From Gemmatimonadota bacterium (GTDB taxonomy: Bacteria; Gemmatimonadota; Gemmatimonadetes; Longimicrobiales; Gaopeijiaceae): DNA of 64,000 bases. The translations under genes were made by a program, and so were the position numbers. Positions within the stretch are counted from its first letter, which is position 1, and each line of letters starts with the position of its first letter. Positions 8,603 through 17,411 of the stretch are shown here, piece after piece. The notes beneath the pieces were generated by a model. The model saw nothing but the letters and a program-made list of their open reading frames with translations, searched no databases and had not been told where the DNA came from. The stretch spans positions 19,651 to 83,650 of the forward strand of contig JAQBXY010000014.1 in the NCBI GenBank assembly GCA_027623325.1, in the 5' to 3' direction.

Positions 8603-10993
8603 ATGGCCGAAAAACTGATTGGAGCTGACATCGCGCCACCGGATCTCCACGCGAAGATCACGGGCCGCGCCAAGTTCGCCGAGGACTTCCGTGCCCCGGG
8701 CATGGTCTTCGCCAAACTCCTCCTGAGTCCGATGCCGCACGCCCGGGTTCGGAGCATGGATACGAGCAGAGCGCTCGCGATGCCTGGAGTCATTGGCATT
8801 CTCACCGCGGACGATGTGCCCGCTCGCGAGGGTCCGCGTGAAGCGTGCCTCACGAACGAGCCGAAGTACGAAGGTGAGCCGGTCCTGGCCGTAGCGGCCG
8901 TCGATGAGGAGACCGCAGCAGCGGCGATCGAGGAAATCGAGATCGACTTCGAGCCTCTTCCGTTCGTCGTCGATCCGCTCGAGAGCCTGCGACCCTCAGG
9001 GCCGAACGCCTACACCGAAGGCAATCAGTTTTCGGGTGAGGACGGGTGGAGCCAACTGAAGTGGACCGCGGCCGACTTCGCGCTGATCGACGCGGGCCGC
9101 ATGCCGAATCCGACCGCGCCGATTGAGTGGACGAAGGGCGATCCGGAAGCCGCGTTCGCGGAGTCCTCGCTCGTCCTGGAGGAGGTCATCGTCCATCAGT
9201 CGCTCACGCACCACCCCATGGAGCCACGCTCCAACATGGCCTATTGGGAGAACGGACGGCTCTTTGCCTTCGTTTCGACCCAGAGCACGCAACAGACCAA
9301 GTTCGCTCTGGCCGGCGCCTTGGACATGGATCCAGAAGACATCACTTTGGTTGCAGAGTTCTGTGGCGGTGGATTCGGGTCGAAGATCAGCGGCTCTACG
9401 GTGATGCAGATTCCGGCGCTTTTTTCTCGTAAGATCGGTCGTCCGGTCATGCTGCGTATCACGCGCTACGAGGAGAACTACGTCGGCCGGGCCCGCCCGG
9501 GATTCCAGAGCTGGCTCAAGATGGGATTCCTCCCCAACGGGAAGTGCAACGCCATCGACCTCATCCTCGTCGAGGACGGGGGCCCATACGGGTCGGGCGA
9601 CAACGGCACGGCGGGAATGACTGCCGACCTGACGTACACGCCGCGGAACATGCGCTTCCGCGCGGCGTCCATGTACACGAACACGCCGCCCAAGGCGGCA
9701 CAGCGAGGTCCCGGAGGGGCTCAAATCATCGCGATGATGGAGCCGATTCTCGACAAGGCGGCGCGCGAGCTCGGCATGGATCGACTCGAGATTCGTCGGA
9801 TCAACGCACCAGGTCCCGATGTGACGTTCGGTCCGCGCGACACGACGCTGACGAGTGTGCACGCACGCGAGGCGCTCGACCAGGGTGCGCAAATGTTCGA
9901 CTGGGCGGGGAAGCAGGCCCTGTCCGGGCAGCGCAACGGCTCCAAAGTCACGGGCCTCGGAATTGGCTTGTCACCGTATACCGCAGGGTCGCGCGGTCGG
10001 GACGGCCTGATGTTGATTCGGCCGGACGGTCGGCTCTACGTCCATCAGGGAATCGGAAACCTCGGCACTCACTCCATCGCCGACACGGCCCGCCCAGCTG
10101 CCGAGCTGCTCGGTCTGGACTGGGATGACGTGACCATCGTGTGGGGTGACTCGAGTAAGGGGATGCCCCGGAGTACGGTTCAGGCCGGCAGTCAGACGAC
10201 GCACGCGCACACCCGGGCGAATCATGCCGCTGGAATGGATGCGCTTCGTAAGGTCCGTCAGATTGCCGCCGCGACGCTGGGGGGGGCGGCGAGCGCCTAT
10301 TCTGTAGACGGTGGACGCGTCCGCGGTCCCGGCGGGTCGATGACCTTCGCTCAGGTTGCCCAGCGAGCGATCGCCATGGGTGGTGAGTACGATGGTCACG
10401 TCCTTCCCGAAGATATCCACGCACAGACGGTTCCGGCCGCTCAGATGCTCGCTGGACAGGGTCTCATGGGTGTCGCTCGCGACAACTACGGGGGAGAGGG
10501 CTCCATCTACAGTTGGGTCGCGGGCTTCGCGATGATCGAGCTCGATCACGACACGGGTGTCGTCGACATCAAGGAGTTCGTCGGGGTCACGGACTGTGGT
10601 ACGGTGCTCCACCCTCGGAGCCTCGGAGCCCAGGTCCTCGGGGGCTGCATCCAGGGAATCGGGATGGCCATGACGCAGCGGTGGGTCTTCGATCCGCAGT
10701 GGGGCGTCCCGTTCGCAAATCGGCTCTATACCGCTAGGCCACCCGGCTTCCTCGACATTCCCCTCAACGCGCGCTGGGGAGCCGTAGGGATCGCCGATCC
10801 GACGTCACCGGTCGGTGCAAAGGGAATTGGCGAACCACCGGTCGGTGCCGGTGCAGCGGCGCTCGCCTGCGCCGTTGCGGACGCCATGGGCGGCGTCTGC
10901 CTCTGTCGGACACCTCTGACGCCGGACATCATCCTCGCGGAACTCGAGGGTCGTGTTGCCGCACACGGCCGCCTCGATCAGCACGTCGGCTAA
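8603..10993 (+). CDS. Molybdenum hydroxylase, molybdopterin-binding catalytic subunit
   Basis: A 796-residue large subunit of the xanthine dehydrogenase/aldehyde oxidase family. The N-terminal hammerhead domain contains TGRAKFAEDF. Molybdopterin contacts include EFCGGGFGSKISGS and QRGPGGAQ. The expected catalytic Glu lies in KGIGEPPVGAGAAAL near the C-terminus. The CO-dehydrogenase AYxCSFR loop is absent, so this is not a true CoxL. It lacks its own signal peptide and probably co-exports with the Tat-signalled small subunit. GGGAGAG lies before the ATG. The substrate, probably an aldehyde, N-heterocycle or aromatic, cannot be assigned. Confidence 0.93.
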   Translation: MAEKLIGADIAPPDLHAKITGRAKFAEDFRAPGMVFAKLLLSPMPHARVRSMDTSRALAMPGVIGILTADDVPAREGPREACLTNEPKYEGEPVLAVAAVDEETAAAAIEEIEIDFEPLPFVVDPLESLRPSGPNAYTEGNQFSGEDGWSQLKWTAADFALIDAGRMPNPTAPIEWTKGDPEAAFAESSLVLEEVIVHQSLTHHPMEPRSNMAYWENGRLFAFVSTQSTQQTKFALAGALDMDPEDITLVAEFCGGGFGSKISGSTVMQIPALFSRKIGRPVMLRITRYEENYVGRARPGFQSWLKMGFLPNGKCNAIDLILVEDGGPYGSGDNGTAGMTADLTYTPRNMRFRAASMYTNTPPKAAQRGPGGAQIIAMMEPILDKAARELGMDRLEIRRINAPGPDVTFGPRDTTLTSVHAREALDQGAQMFDWAGKQALSGQRNGSKVTGLGIGLSPYTAGSRGRDGLMLIRPDGRLYVHQGIGNLGTHSIADTARPAAELLGLDWDDVTIVWGDSSKGMPRSTVQAGSQTTHAHTRANHAAGMDALRKVRQIAAATLGGAASAYSVDGGRVRGPGGSMTFAQVAQRAIAMGGEYDGHVLPEDIHAQTVPAAQMLAGQGLMGVARDNYGGEGSIYSWVAGFAMIELDHDTGVVDIKEFVGVTDCGTVLHPRSLGAQVLGGCIQGIGMAMTQRWVFDPQWGVPFANRLYTARPPGFLDIPLNARWGAVGIADPTSPVGAKGIGEPPVGAGAAALACAVADAMGGVCLCRTPLTPDIILAELEGRVAAHGRLDQHVG

Positions 10994-11004
10994 AGGAAAC
11001 GAAC

Positions 11005-12003
11005 ATGGCTAAAATCAGGGACATGATTCCGGCGTTCGAGCTCCTTCAGCCGACGACGATCGAAGCAGCGATAGACCTTTTGGACGAGCATCGTTCGGGG
11101 GCGTGGGTCCTCGCGGGCGGGCTCGATTCCTTTGACTGGTTCAAGGACCGCATCAAGCGTCCGTCTGCGGTCATCGACCTCGGAGGGATTCCGGAGCTGA
11201 CGGGAATTCGTGACGCGGAGGGTGGCCTGGAGATCGGTGCGATGACAACGCTGACGAGCATCGTGCGGCATCCGCGGATCCGGTCGGAGTACTCGATCGT
11301 GGCCGACGCGGCAGAGCATGTCGCGACGCCGCAGATTCGCAATCAAGGGACAATGGGCGGCAACCTGGCTCAAGACACCCGCTGCTGGTACTACCGGAGC
11401 GGCTGGCCCTGCTACCGCGCGGGAGGCAACACATGCTACGCCTCGGCGCCTCAGGCGATGAATCGCGAACACTGCATCATGGGGCGCAGCCGGTGTGTAG
11501 CGGTCAACCCGTCCGACACGGCACCCGCCCTCATCGCGGTCGATGCCAAGATGATCGTGGAGAACACGAGCGGACCGAAGGTCTACGACGCCGAGGACTT
11601 CTTCATCGGGCCATCGATCGACATTACCCGCATGACGGTCATGAAGCCGAGGGACCTGCTGACGAGGGTTCACATTCCCGCGGCGTGGGCCAACGCGGAG
11701 TTCTACTACGAGAAGGTCCGCGACCGTGGGTCATGGGACTTCCAGTTGGTGAGCATCGCGGCCGCGTTCAGGATGTCAGGTGGCACGATCGAAGAGGCGC
11801 GGATCGCCGTGAACGGCGTGGCGCCGTATCCAGTGCGGCTCGATGCGGTCGAACGGCTGGTCGCGGGCACGTCGGGTGACGAGGCGACGGCGAACAGGGC
11901 CGGCGACCTCGCGATCGCAGGGGCACGAGCGCTCCGACACAACGATTACAAGATTCCCATGATGCGAAACCTGGTCCGACGAGCCGTAGGGAGTGTAGCC
12001 TGA
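11005..12003 (+). CDS. Molybdenum hydroxylase, FAD-binding subunit with extra cysteine cluster
   Basis: A 332-residue FAD subunit (CoxM/HcrB type). FAD contacts are VLAGGLDS near residue 36 and QIRNQGTMGGNLAQD at residues 110-124. An insertion follows with Cys127, Cys136, Cys144, Cys157 and Cys164 (RCWYYR, PCYRAGGNTCY, REHCI, SRCVAVNPSD). In 4-hydroxybenzoyl-CoA reductase a comparable insertion binds an additional 4Fe-4S cluster, so one is likely here. The stop overlaps the start of the cytochrome b gene (TGATGG), indicating tight coupling. Confidence 0.9.
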   Translation: MAKIRDMIPAFELLQPTTIEAAIDLLDEHRSGAWVLAGGLDSFDWFKDRIKRPSAVIDLGGIPELTGIRDAEGGLEIGAMTTLTSIVRHPRIRSEYSIVADAAEHVATPQIRNQGTMGGNLAQDTRCWYYRSGWPCYRAGGNTCYASAPQAMNREHCIMGRSRCVAVNPSDTAPALIAVDAKMIVENTSGPKVYDAEDFFIGPSIDITRMTVMKPRDLLTRVHIPAAWANAEFYYEKVRDRGSWDFQLVSIAAAFRMSGGTIEEARIAVNGVAPYPVRLDAVERLVAGTSGDEATANRAGDLAIAGARALRHNDYKIPMMRNLVRRAVGSVA

Positions 12004-12881
12004 TGGAATTCTGGCGCTCGGTAGCGAATCCCTGGGATCAGAACGTTCTGATCGGAGTCTCGTGGGACCTGATGTGGGCTGCCGTCGGCGGGGCGGTCCT
12101 CTTCCTCGTGGGCCACGCCATCTGGATCAAGACCCGTCCTGCGGAGGCGCCCCAGGCTCCTGTCGATAGGGCTGCGGCCGCTGGGATTCCGGAAAGAATC
12201 CAGCGGCACTCGCTCGCGGCGCGGATCTTTCACTGGACCATGTCCGCGACGATGCTCGTGTTGCTCGTCACGGCCTTCGTGCCCGTCTTTGGATTTCAAT
12301 TCGCGTGGGTACAGGTGCATTGGATCGCCGGCGTTCTACTGATCGCGAGCGTGCTTTGGCACGTCGTTCACGCGATCGGATGGCAAGATTTCTGGTCCAT
12401 GTTCCAACTCGGCATCGATGAGGGGATGGCGCACCTGAAGCACGTCCTGTCCTCCAAGGCTCCGGCGCCTCCCAAGGCCGGGAAGTACCCGTTCGATCAT
12501 CGCATGTATCATCATGTGATCGTCGTGGTGTCGCTCGCGGCGATCATCACGGGCGTCTTCATGATGGTCCGTATCGACACGCCGTTCATGGCACGGAATC
12601 CGTATCTGTTCGGCGATTCCACGTGGGGCGTGATCTACGTCCTGCACGGCCTCTCGGGCGTTGCTCTCATCTTCTTGATCGCGGCCCATATCTACTTCGC
12701 GATCCGTCCAGAGAAGCGTTGGATCACCTGGTCGATGATCCGCGGTTGGGTCGACCGGGAGCACTACCTCGCTCACCACGACCCCGAGAAGTGGGTGGTC
12801 GCCGAGAAGGTCGCGGCGCTCCAAGGGGGCACCGGGGCGGTCGCAGACGCGACCGTGAGCGCGCCGCGGGGGGAAGACTGA
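12003..12881 (+). CDS. Membrane cytochrome b subunit of the molybdenum hydroxylase
   Basis: A 292-residue integral membrane protein with about five helices. Candidate heme b ligands are His residues in RIFHWTMS, VHWIAGVLL, LWHVVHAIG, YHHVIVVVS and VLHGLSGVALIFLIAAHIYF. This resembles the cytochrome b subunits of formate dehydrogenase and Ni-Fe hydrogenase. It overlaps the FAD subunit gene, so it probably accepts electrons from the enzyme and passes them to quinone or another membrane carrier. A membrane cytochrome is uncommon beside xanthine dehydrogenase-type enzymes. Confidence 0.82.
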   Translation: MEFWRSVANPWDQNVLIGVSWDLMWAAVGGAVLFLVGHAIWIKTRPAEAPQAPVDRAAAAGIPERIQRHSLAARIFHWTMSATMLVLLVTAFVPVFGFQFAWVQVHWIAGVLLIASVLWHVVHAIGWQDFWSMFQLGIDEGMAHLKHVLSSKAPAPPKAGKYPFDHRMYHHVIVVVSLAAIITGVFMMVRIDTPFMARNPYLFGDSTWGVIYVLHGLSGVALIFLIAAHIYFAIRPEKRWITWSMIRGWVDREHYLAHHDPEKWVVAEKVAALQGGTGAVADATVSAPRGED

Positions 12882-13277
12882 GTGACCACGTTGGCTCCCG
12901 ATGAGGTGAGAGCGCGGATCGACGCAATCGAAGAGGGCTACGAGTTCTTTCTCGCCTATGCAGCGCAGGGCCTCACGACCGATCAGGGCGCGAAGGCCGG
13001 GGGGCAGCTGAGAGACTTCCTCAAGAGGGTGATTATCGCCCTCGACGGTCTTCCTGCACAGCTGGAGGCCGCTACCGCCGACATGGAACCGAAAGACGCA
13101 TGGCATGACATGGTCGGCGTGCTCCGCGCGGACGCGGGGGCGGCGCTCGCCGCGGTGCGCTTGGTCGCTGCGCGGCCGGGAATCAGTTCGCAGCTCGTCG
13201 ACAATCTCAACGCGAACATCCACCTCAGAGCCCTCCTCACCGATCTCTTCCTGATCGACGATCTCCTCGATCGTTAG
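12882..13277 (+). CDS. Small helical protein in the molybdenum hydroxylase operon
   Basis: A 131-residue soluble, mostly helical protein beginning with GTG immediately after the stop of the cytochrome b gene. No signal peptide, membrane helix or cysteine is present. I recognise no family. Its position argues for a role with the hydroxylase, such as assembly or cofactor insertion, but nothing in its sequence proves this. Confidence 0.65.
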   Translation: MTTLAPDEVRARIDAIEEGYEFFLAYAAQGLTTDQGAKAGGQLRDFLKRVIIALDGLPAQLEAATADMEPKDAWHDMVGVLRADAGAALAAVRLVAARPGISSQLVDNLNANIHLRALLTDLFLIDDLLDR

Positions 13278-13307
13278 GAAGCTCTAGAAAGCAGGGAGCG
13301 CCATCGC

Positions 13308-13643
13308 GTGTCTCTTCGTCTCTTGCTCTTCTTGACGGGTGCCATGCTCGCCGTGTCGGGTGGTGTAAAGCTGAAGGCGATGTCCAAGGCGGGGCTGGGT
13401 CTGGCACCTCTGGCGCTGCTCGAGATGATTGCCGCGGTCGCACTCGCCGGCTCGAGCGTGTCGGATACCTTCGCGGTCCCAGGCATGCGCTGGGCTGTCC
13501 CCCTGGGCGTCCTTCTCCTCCTTGTGTCCAGCGTGAGTCACGCGCTGCGATTGAAGCAACATCGCCAGCGTCGGGCCGAGACGGAGGGGGGCAGACTCCA
13601 GAACTTCTTGAAGTACTCGGGAGGTCCGAACCGAGGCGAATGA
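13308..13643 (+). CDS. Small membrane protein
   Basis: A 111-residue protein with about three hydrophobic segments (LRLLLFLTGAMLAVSGG, LAPLALLEMIAAVALAG, WAVPLGVLLLLVSSVSHAL) and a basic C-terminal tail (LRLKQHRQRR). It starts with GTG 13308, 30 bp after the previous gene and on the same strand, so it may be the last gene of the molybdenum hydroxylase operon. It resembles small DoxX-like or quinone-associated membrane proteins only in general shape. The function is unknown. Confidence 0.55.
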   Translation: MSLRLLLFLTGAMLAVSGGVKLKAMSKAGLGLAPLALLEMIAAVALAGSSVSDTFAVPGMRWAVPLGVLLLLVSSVSHALRLKQHRQRRAETEGGRLQNFLKYSGGPNRGE

Positions 13644-13715
13644 CCGGCTACGCCGATCCCGTTGCTTCCAGTACATTCTCCGCGTTCCAACACGTTCCTA
13701 CATCGCTTAAATCGC

Positions 13716-14198
13716 ATGCTCCAGGACCTGGGCAATATCGGTGAATTCGTCGGCGCCCTCGGCGTCGTCGTCTCACTTGTCTACCTCGCCCGTCAGATGA
13801 TCCAGAACACCCTGACCGTGAGGGCCGCGTCGTTCAACCAGATGGTCCAGAACAGCATCCGTTTGCTGGAGCATTCGTTCCGGGATTCGGAATTTGCCGC
13901 CTTCTTGGCTCGCGCCGAACGGAGCCCCGAGGACCTGACCGCCGAGGAGCTCCTCCGTTGGAACGCCTACATGACTGCCGTGTACCGTCACTTCGGCAAT
14001 CTCAAGTATGCCCATCGACTCGGAACGCTGGACCGCCAGATGTGGGCGGCGTACGAGGCGGATCTGAAGAGGCATCTTCGCACCGCTTCCTGGGCGAACT
14101 GGTTCCTGGCCAATCGTGAGATCTTCAGCACGGCGCTGGGTGAACAGGTGGACCGTGCGCTGGTAGAGCTTTCCGAGGAGCGCGAGGGCGCTCGCTAG
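13716..14198 (+). CDS. Hypothetical membrane-anchored protein
   Basis: A 160-residue protein starting at ATG 13716. An N-terminal helix (IGEFVGALGVVVSLVYLARQM) anchors a helical cytoplasmic domain. Features include TLTVRAASFNQMVQNS and WNAYMTAVYRHFGNLKY. Proteins of this layout are common hypotheticals in marine and soil bacteria. A longer frame from TTG 13662 adds an unlikely leader. No function can be inferred, and the neighbours give no firm clue. Confidence 0.6.
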   Translation: MLQDLGNIGEFVGALGVVVSLVYLARQMIQNTLTVRAASFNQMVQNSIRLLEHSFRDSEFAAFLARAERSPEDLTAEELLRWNAYMTAVYRHFGNLKYAHRLGTLDRQMWAAYEADLKRHLRTASWANWFLANREIFSTALGEQVDRALVELSEEREGAR

Positions 14199-14294
14199 GG
14201 CCTTAGCTCTGCGGAGTTGGTACTGGATCGGATCTCGACGCTCGGGGAAATCGATCTCAACAAGGCCGGGTGCAACCTTCTTGTTCCCTTATGC

Positions 14295-14330
14295 GTCTAC
14301 AATGTATACACAGCAGTCTACGTTATAGAC
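14295..14330. promoter_or_regulatory. Two 15-bp palindromic operator-like sites upstream of padR
   Basis: Site 1 is GTCTACAATGTATAC (14295-14309) and site 2 is GTCTACGTTATAGAC (14316-14330). Both are near-palindromes sharing GTCTAC at the left, and they start 21 bp apart, exactly two turns of the helix. Site 2 ends 10 bp before the padR start codon. PadR proteins are dimers that often repress their own operons, so these are the likely binding sites; this is inferred from position and symmetry. Confidence 0.55.
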
Positions 14331-14340
14331 GGATAGCGCG

Positions 14341-14676
14341 ATGAGCCCCAAGAGCTTCCTCGGTGAGTTCGAGCAGATGGTGCTGCTGGCCATTCTCCAG
14401 CAGGCGGACGAGGCGTTCGCCCTCGAGGTGCGACGTGAGATCGAGCGGAGCGCCGAGCGCACCGTGTCGCGTGGCGCGTTCTACACCACACTCGATCGCC
14501 TCGAGCGAAAAGGATTCGTTCGCTGGACGGATGCCGTATCACAGGACACCCGCCGCAGTGGGCCACTGCGCCGCTTCGCCGTCACGCGGGCGGGTCTCGT
14601 CGCTCTGCGGGAGTCGCGGAAGGCGTTCGACACGTTGTCACGCGGGCTGGATCGGCTCTTGGGGGAAACGCCATGA
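14341..14676 (+). CDS. PadR family transcriptional regulator
   Basis: A 111-residue winged-helix repressor. It has the PadR N-terminal helix (FLGEFEQMVLLAILQQ), the recognition region SRGAFYTTLDRLERKGFVRW and a wing with GPLRRFAVTRAG. The next gene, an ADOP-type ABC permease, overlaps by 4 bp; PadR plus ADOP pairs are a standard arrangement in Acidobacteria and Gemmatimonadota. It probably represses its own operon through the two palindromes just upstream. The ligand is unknown. Confidence 0.93.
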   Translation: MSPKSFLGEFEQMVLLAILQQADEAFALEVRREIERSAERTVSRGAFYTTLDRLERKGFVRWTDAVSQDTRRSGPLRRFAVTRAGLVALRESRKAFDTLSRGLDRLLGETP

Positions 14677-17309
14677 GTCCCCCGATCGGACCCCCGCGAT
14701 GGGTGTCCTCGCTCCTTGCCCGCGTCCTGCCGAGCGGCACCATCGGCACGAGCGTCAAAGCGGACCTGGACCAGGAGTTCCGAGAGATGCTCGGGCGGGT
14801 CACTTCAGGTACCGCGCGCCGGTGGTACGCCTGGGAAGCGCTCAAGCTTGCCGCGCACTATTCCTGGGGGGGCGTTCGCTCCCTCGATCTGCCGAGAAGC
14901 GGAGGGCGGGGGATGGAGGGCTTCATGGGGAATGTTCGGCTTGCGTTGCGTCACTTCAGACGGGCGCCGGGATTCACGTTCGTAGCTGCCGGAACGATCG
15001 CGCTCGGCATCGGGGCGAACGTTGCCATCTTCTCGGTGGTCAACACCGTTCTCCTGGACCCGCTACCCTACGATTCGGCGGACGAGCTCGTCGCGATTTG
15101 GGAGTGGCACGAGCTCCGCGATCGTCAGAAGAACGTGGCCAACCCCGGGAACTTCTCGGCGTGGCGGGACGGGAGCGAGTCCTTCGCTCAGATGACCTCC
15201 GTCTCCATGGCCATGCCGGCGACCGTGACCGCCGCCGCCGAACCGGAGGAGGCGATGGTCCAGTATGCCTCCCCGGACTTCTTTGAAGTACTCGGGCTGG
15301 AGGCGAGTCTCGGGCGGACCCTCGCGTCCGAGGCGGAGGTGGTCATCTCGGATCGTTATTGGCGGGAGCGCTTCGCCGCATCCCCCACCGTCGTCGGGCA
15401 GACGGTCGAGTTGAACGGACTCTCTGTTGTCATCGTCGGGGTGCTCCCCCGGTCCTACGTCGTGTTCGGCGAGGGCACCGACCTGTGGGCCGCGAACGCG
15501 AACGACGAAGGCGACCAGACGAATTCGGGCCGATGGTTGATGGTCGTCGGCCGGCTCGCCCCGGGGGCGACCCTCAGTGTTGCCGAGCAGGAGTTGAAGG
15601 CCATCGCGGTTGGACTCCAAGAGGCGTTTCCCGTGTTCAACGCAGGGTGGACGGTACAGCTCGTTCCGCTCAAGGACGAGATCGTCGGCGACGTCCAGCA
15701 GGCCCTGTGGATCCTGCTCGGGGCCGTGGGCCTGTTGCTGGTGATCGCGTGCGCGAACGTGGCCAACCTTTTCCTGGTTCGGGCGACCGATCGCCAGCGC
15801 GAGATGGCGGTGCGGACCTCGCTGGGCGCTACAGGGGGATCGCTCGCCGGGCAGCTCCTGACCGAGAGCCTTCTTCTCGCCGGCGGAGGGGCCAGCCTCG
15901 GCGTAGCGATCGCTCACGTCACGACCCGGTGGATGTCGACTTCGATGCCCGACGCATTCGCGCTGCCACGCGTGGAGGGTGCGGGTGTGGATCCAACCGT
16001 CCTGGCCTTCGCGGTCGTGATGACGGTGGGGACTGCCTTGGTCTTCGGGCTTCTGCCTGCGGTGCAGGCGGCCCGCACATCACCGGCCGGAACCTTGGGT
16101 GCCGAGGCGCGCGGTCCGTCTCGGTTCACGGGCGTCGTGCGAAACGGCCTCGTGATCGCCGAGGTCTCCGTATCCGTCGTACTGCTCTCGGGCGCGGCAC
16201 TCCTCGGCCGGAGCTTCTCCGCCCTCATGGCGGTCGATCATGGCATCGAAGCCGAGCACGTCCTCGTCGGGCGCGTGAACTTGGCGGGTTCGAAGTATCC
16301 TACGGCGGCGCCGAAGGTCGCCTTCTTCGATGAGTTGTTCGAGCGGATCGCTGCCAAGCCGGGCGTGGAGGCCGTTGGCGGCGTCACCTTCCTGCCTATG
16401 GACGGCCAGGGCGCCGCAAACAGCTATTGGGTCGCCGATCGAGCCGCTCCCGACCCCGCGGACCGGCGCGCCGCCGATATCCGCAATGTCGCCGGAAATT
16501 ACTTCGACGCCATGGGGATCAGCCTGTTGCGGGGGCGTCTCTTCGACGACCGCGACCGCACGGACGCGCCGCAGACTGTTGTGGTCAACCGAAGCCTCGC
16601 CGACATGTACTGGCCGGGTGAGACGGCTGTGGGAAGGCAGGTCGTCGTGGATTGGGTGGACGAGACCCCTTGGGAGATCATTGGCGTCGTCGAGGACGTC
16701 AGGAACACCGGACCCGAGACGGAAGCGAGAGAGACGATCTACATCCACTATGCCAAAGGGACGTTCTTCCCGTGGATGCACGTGGCGGTGCGCGCGACGG
16801 GCGACCCGGCGCTGCTCATGGAAACGGTACGCCTGGAATTGGCTGGACTCGACGAGACCTTGGCGATGGGTAGCGTGAGAGTCATGGAGGAGCTGGTCAA
16901 TCGGGCCGTTGCCCGTCCTCGACTCACGAGCCTCTTCATGCTCATCTTCGCGGGCCTGGCTACGGTCCTTGCGGCGGTCGGCATGTACGGAGTCCTGTCG
17001 TATGCCGTCTCGCGCCGTGTCCGGGAGATCGGAGTGCGGATCGCGCTAGGGTCTGAGCCCGGTAGGGTGCTCGGCATGATCGTCGCGCAAGGCGCTAGGC
17101 TGACGGCGGTTGGACTCGCACTCGGGCTCGGAGCCGCGACGCTGGCGAACCGGCTCATCGCGGGCCTGCTGTATGAGATCGCGCCGTCCGACCCGGTCGC
17201 TCTGTTCGGAGCCGGCGGGGTATTAGCGGCCGTGGAGCTCCTGGCGTGTGCGATCCCCGCCTGGCGCGCGTCACGCGTGGAGCCGGCTGAAGCTCTGCGG
17301 GCGGACTGA
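14673..17309 (+). CDS. ADOP-type ABC transporter permease (MacB/FtsX family)
   Basis: An 878-residue duplicated permease. An N-terminal region of about 80 residues precedes VRLALRHFRRAPGFTFVA, which begins the first MacB periplasmic core plus FtsX unit. A second periplasmic domain and FtsX unit end with GVRIALGSEPGRVLGMIV and PAWRASRVEPAEALRAD. This is the acidobacterial duplicated orphan permease layout. No ATPase gene is adjacent, as is usual for these 'orphan' permeases. It may move or sense small molecules or lipoproteins at the inner membrane. It is co-transcribed with padR. Confidence 0.9.
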   Translation: MSPPIGPPRWVSSLLARVLPSGTIGTSVKADLDQEFREMLGRVTSGTARRWYAWEALKLAAHYSWGGVRSLDLPRSGGRGMEGFMGNVRLALRHFRRAPGFTFVAAGTIALGIGANVAIFSVVNTVLLDPLPYDSADELVAIWEWHELRDRQKNVANPGNFSAWRDGSESFAQMTSVSMAMPATVTAAAEPEEAMVQYASPDFFEVLGLEASLGRTLASEAEVVISDRYWRERFAASPTVVGQTVELNGLSVVIVGVLPRSYVVFGEGTDLWAANANDEGDQTNSGRWLMVVGRLAPGATLSVAEQELKAIAVGLQEAFPVFNAGWTVQLVPLKDEIVGDVQQALWILLGAVGLLLVIACANVANLFLVRATDRQREMAVRTSLGATGGSLAGQLLTESLLLAGGGASLGVAIAHVTTRWMSTSMPDAFALPRVEGAGVDPTVLAFAVVMTVGTALVFGLLPAVQAARTSPAGTLGAEARGPSRFTGVVRNGLVIAEVSVSVVLLSGAALLGRSFSALMAVDHGIEAEHVLVGRVNLAGSKYPTAAPKVAFFDELFERIAAKPGVEAVGGVTFLPMDGQGAANSYWVADRAAPDPADRRAADIRNVAGNYFDAMGISLLRGRLFDDRDRTDAPQTVVVNRSLADMYWPGETAVGRQVVVDWVDETPWEIIGVVEDVRNTGPETEARETIYIHYAKGTFFPWMHVAVRATGDPALLMETVRLELAGLDETLAMGSVRVMEELVNRAVARPRLTSLFMLIFAGLATVLAAVGMYGVLSYAVSRRVREIGVRIALGSEPGRVLGMIVAQGARLTAVGLALGLGAATLANRLIAGLLYEIAPSDPVALFGAGGVLAAVELLACAIPAWRASRVEPAEALRAD

Positions 17310-17411
17310 TCTACCCTTGATTGGGGCGTTGCGAGCGCCCTAGGTTGTCTGGCGCCGGAGGAAACATACGTTTTGCGCTTCGGCGATCGACCGGAACAAG
17401 GGTGACGTTAT

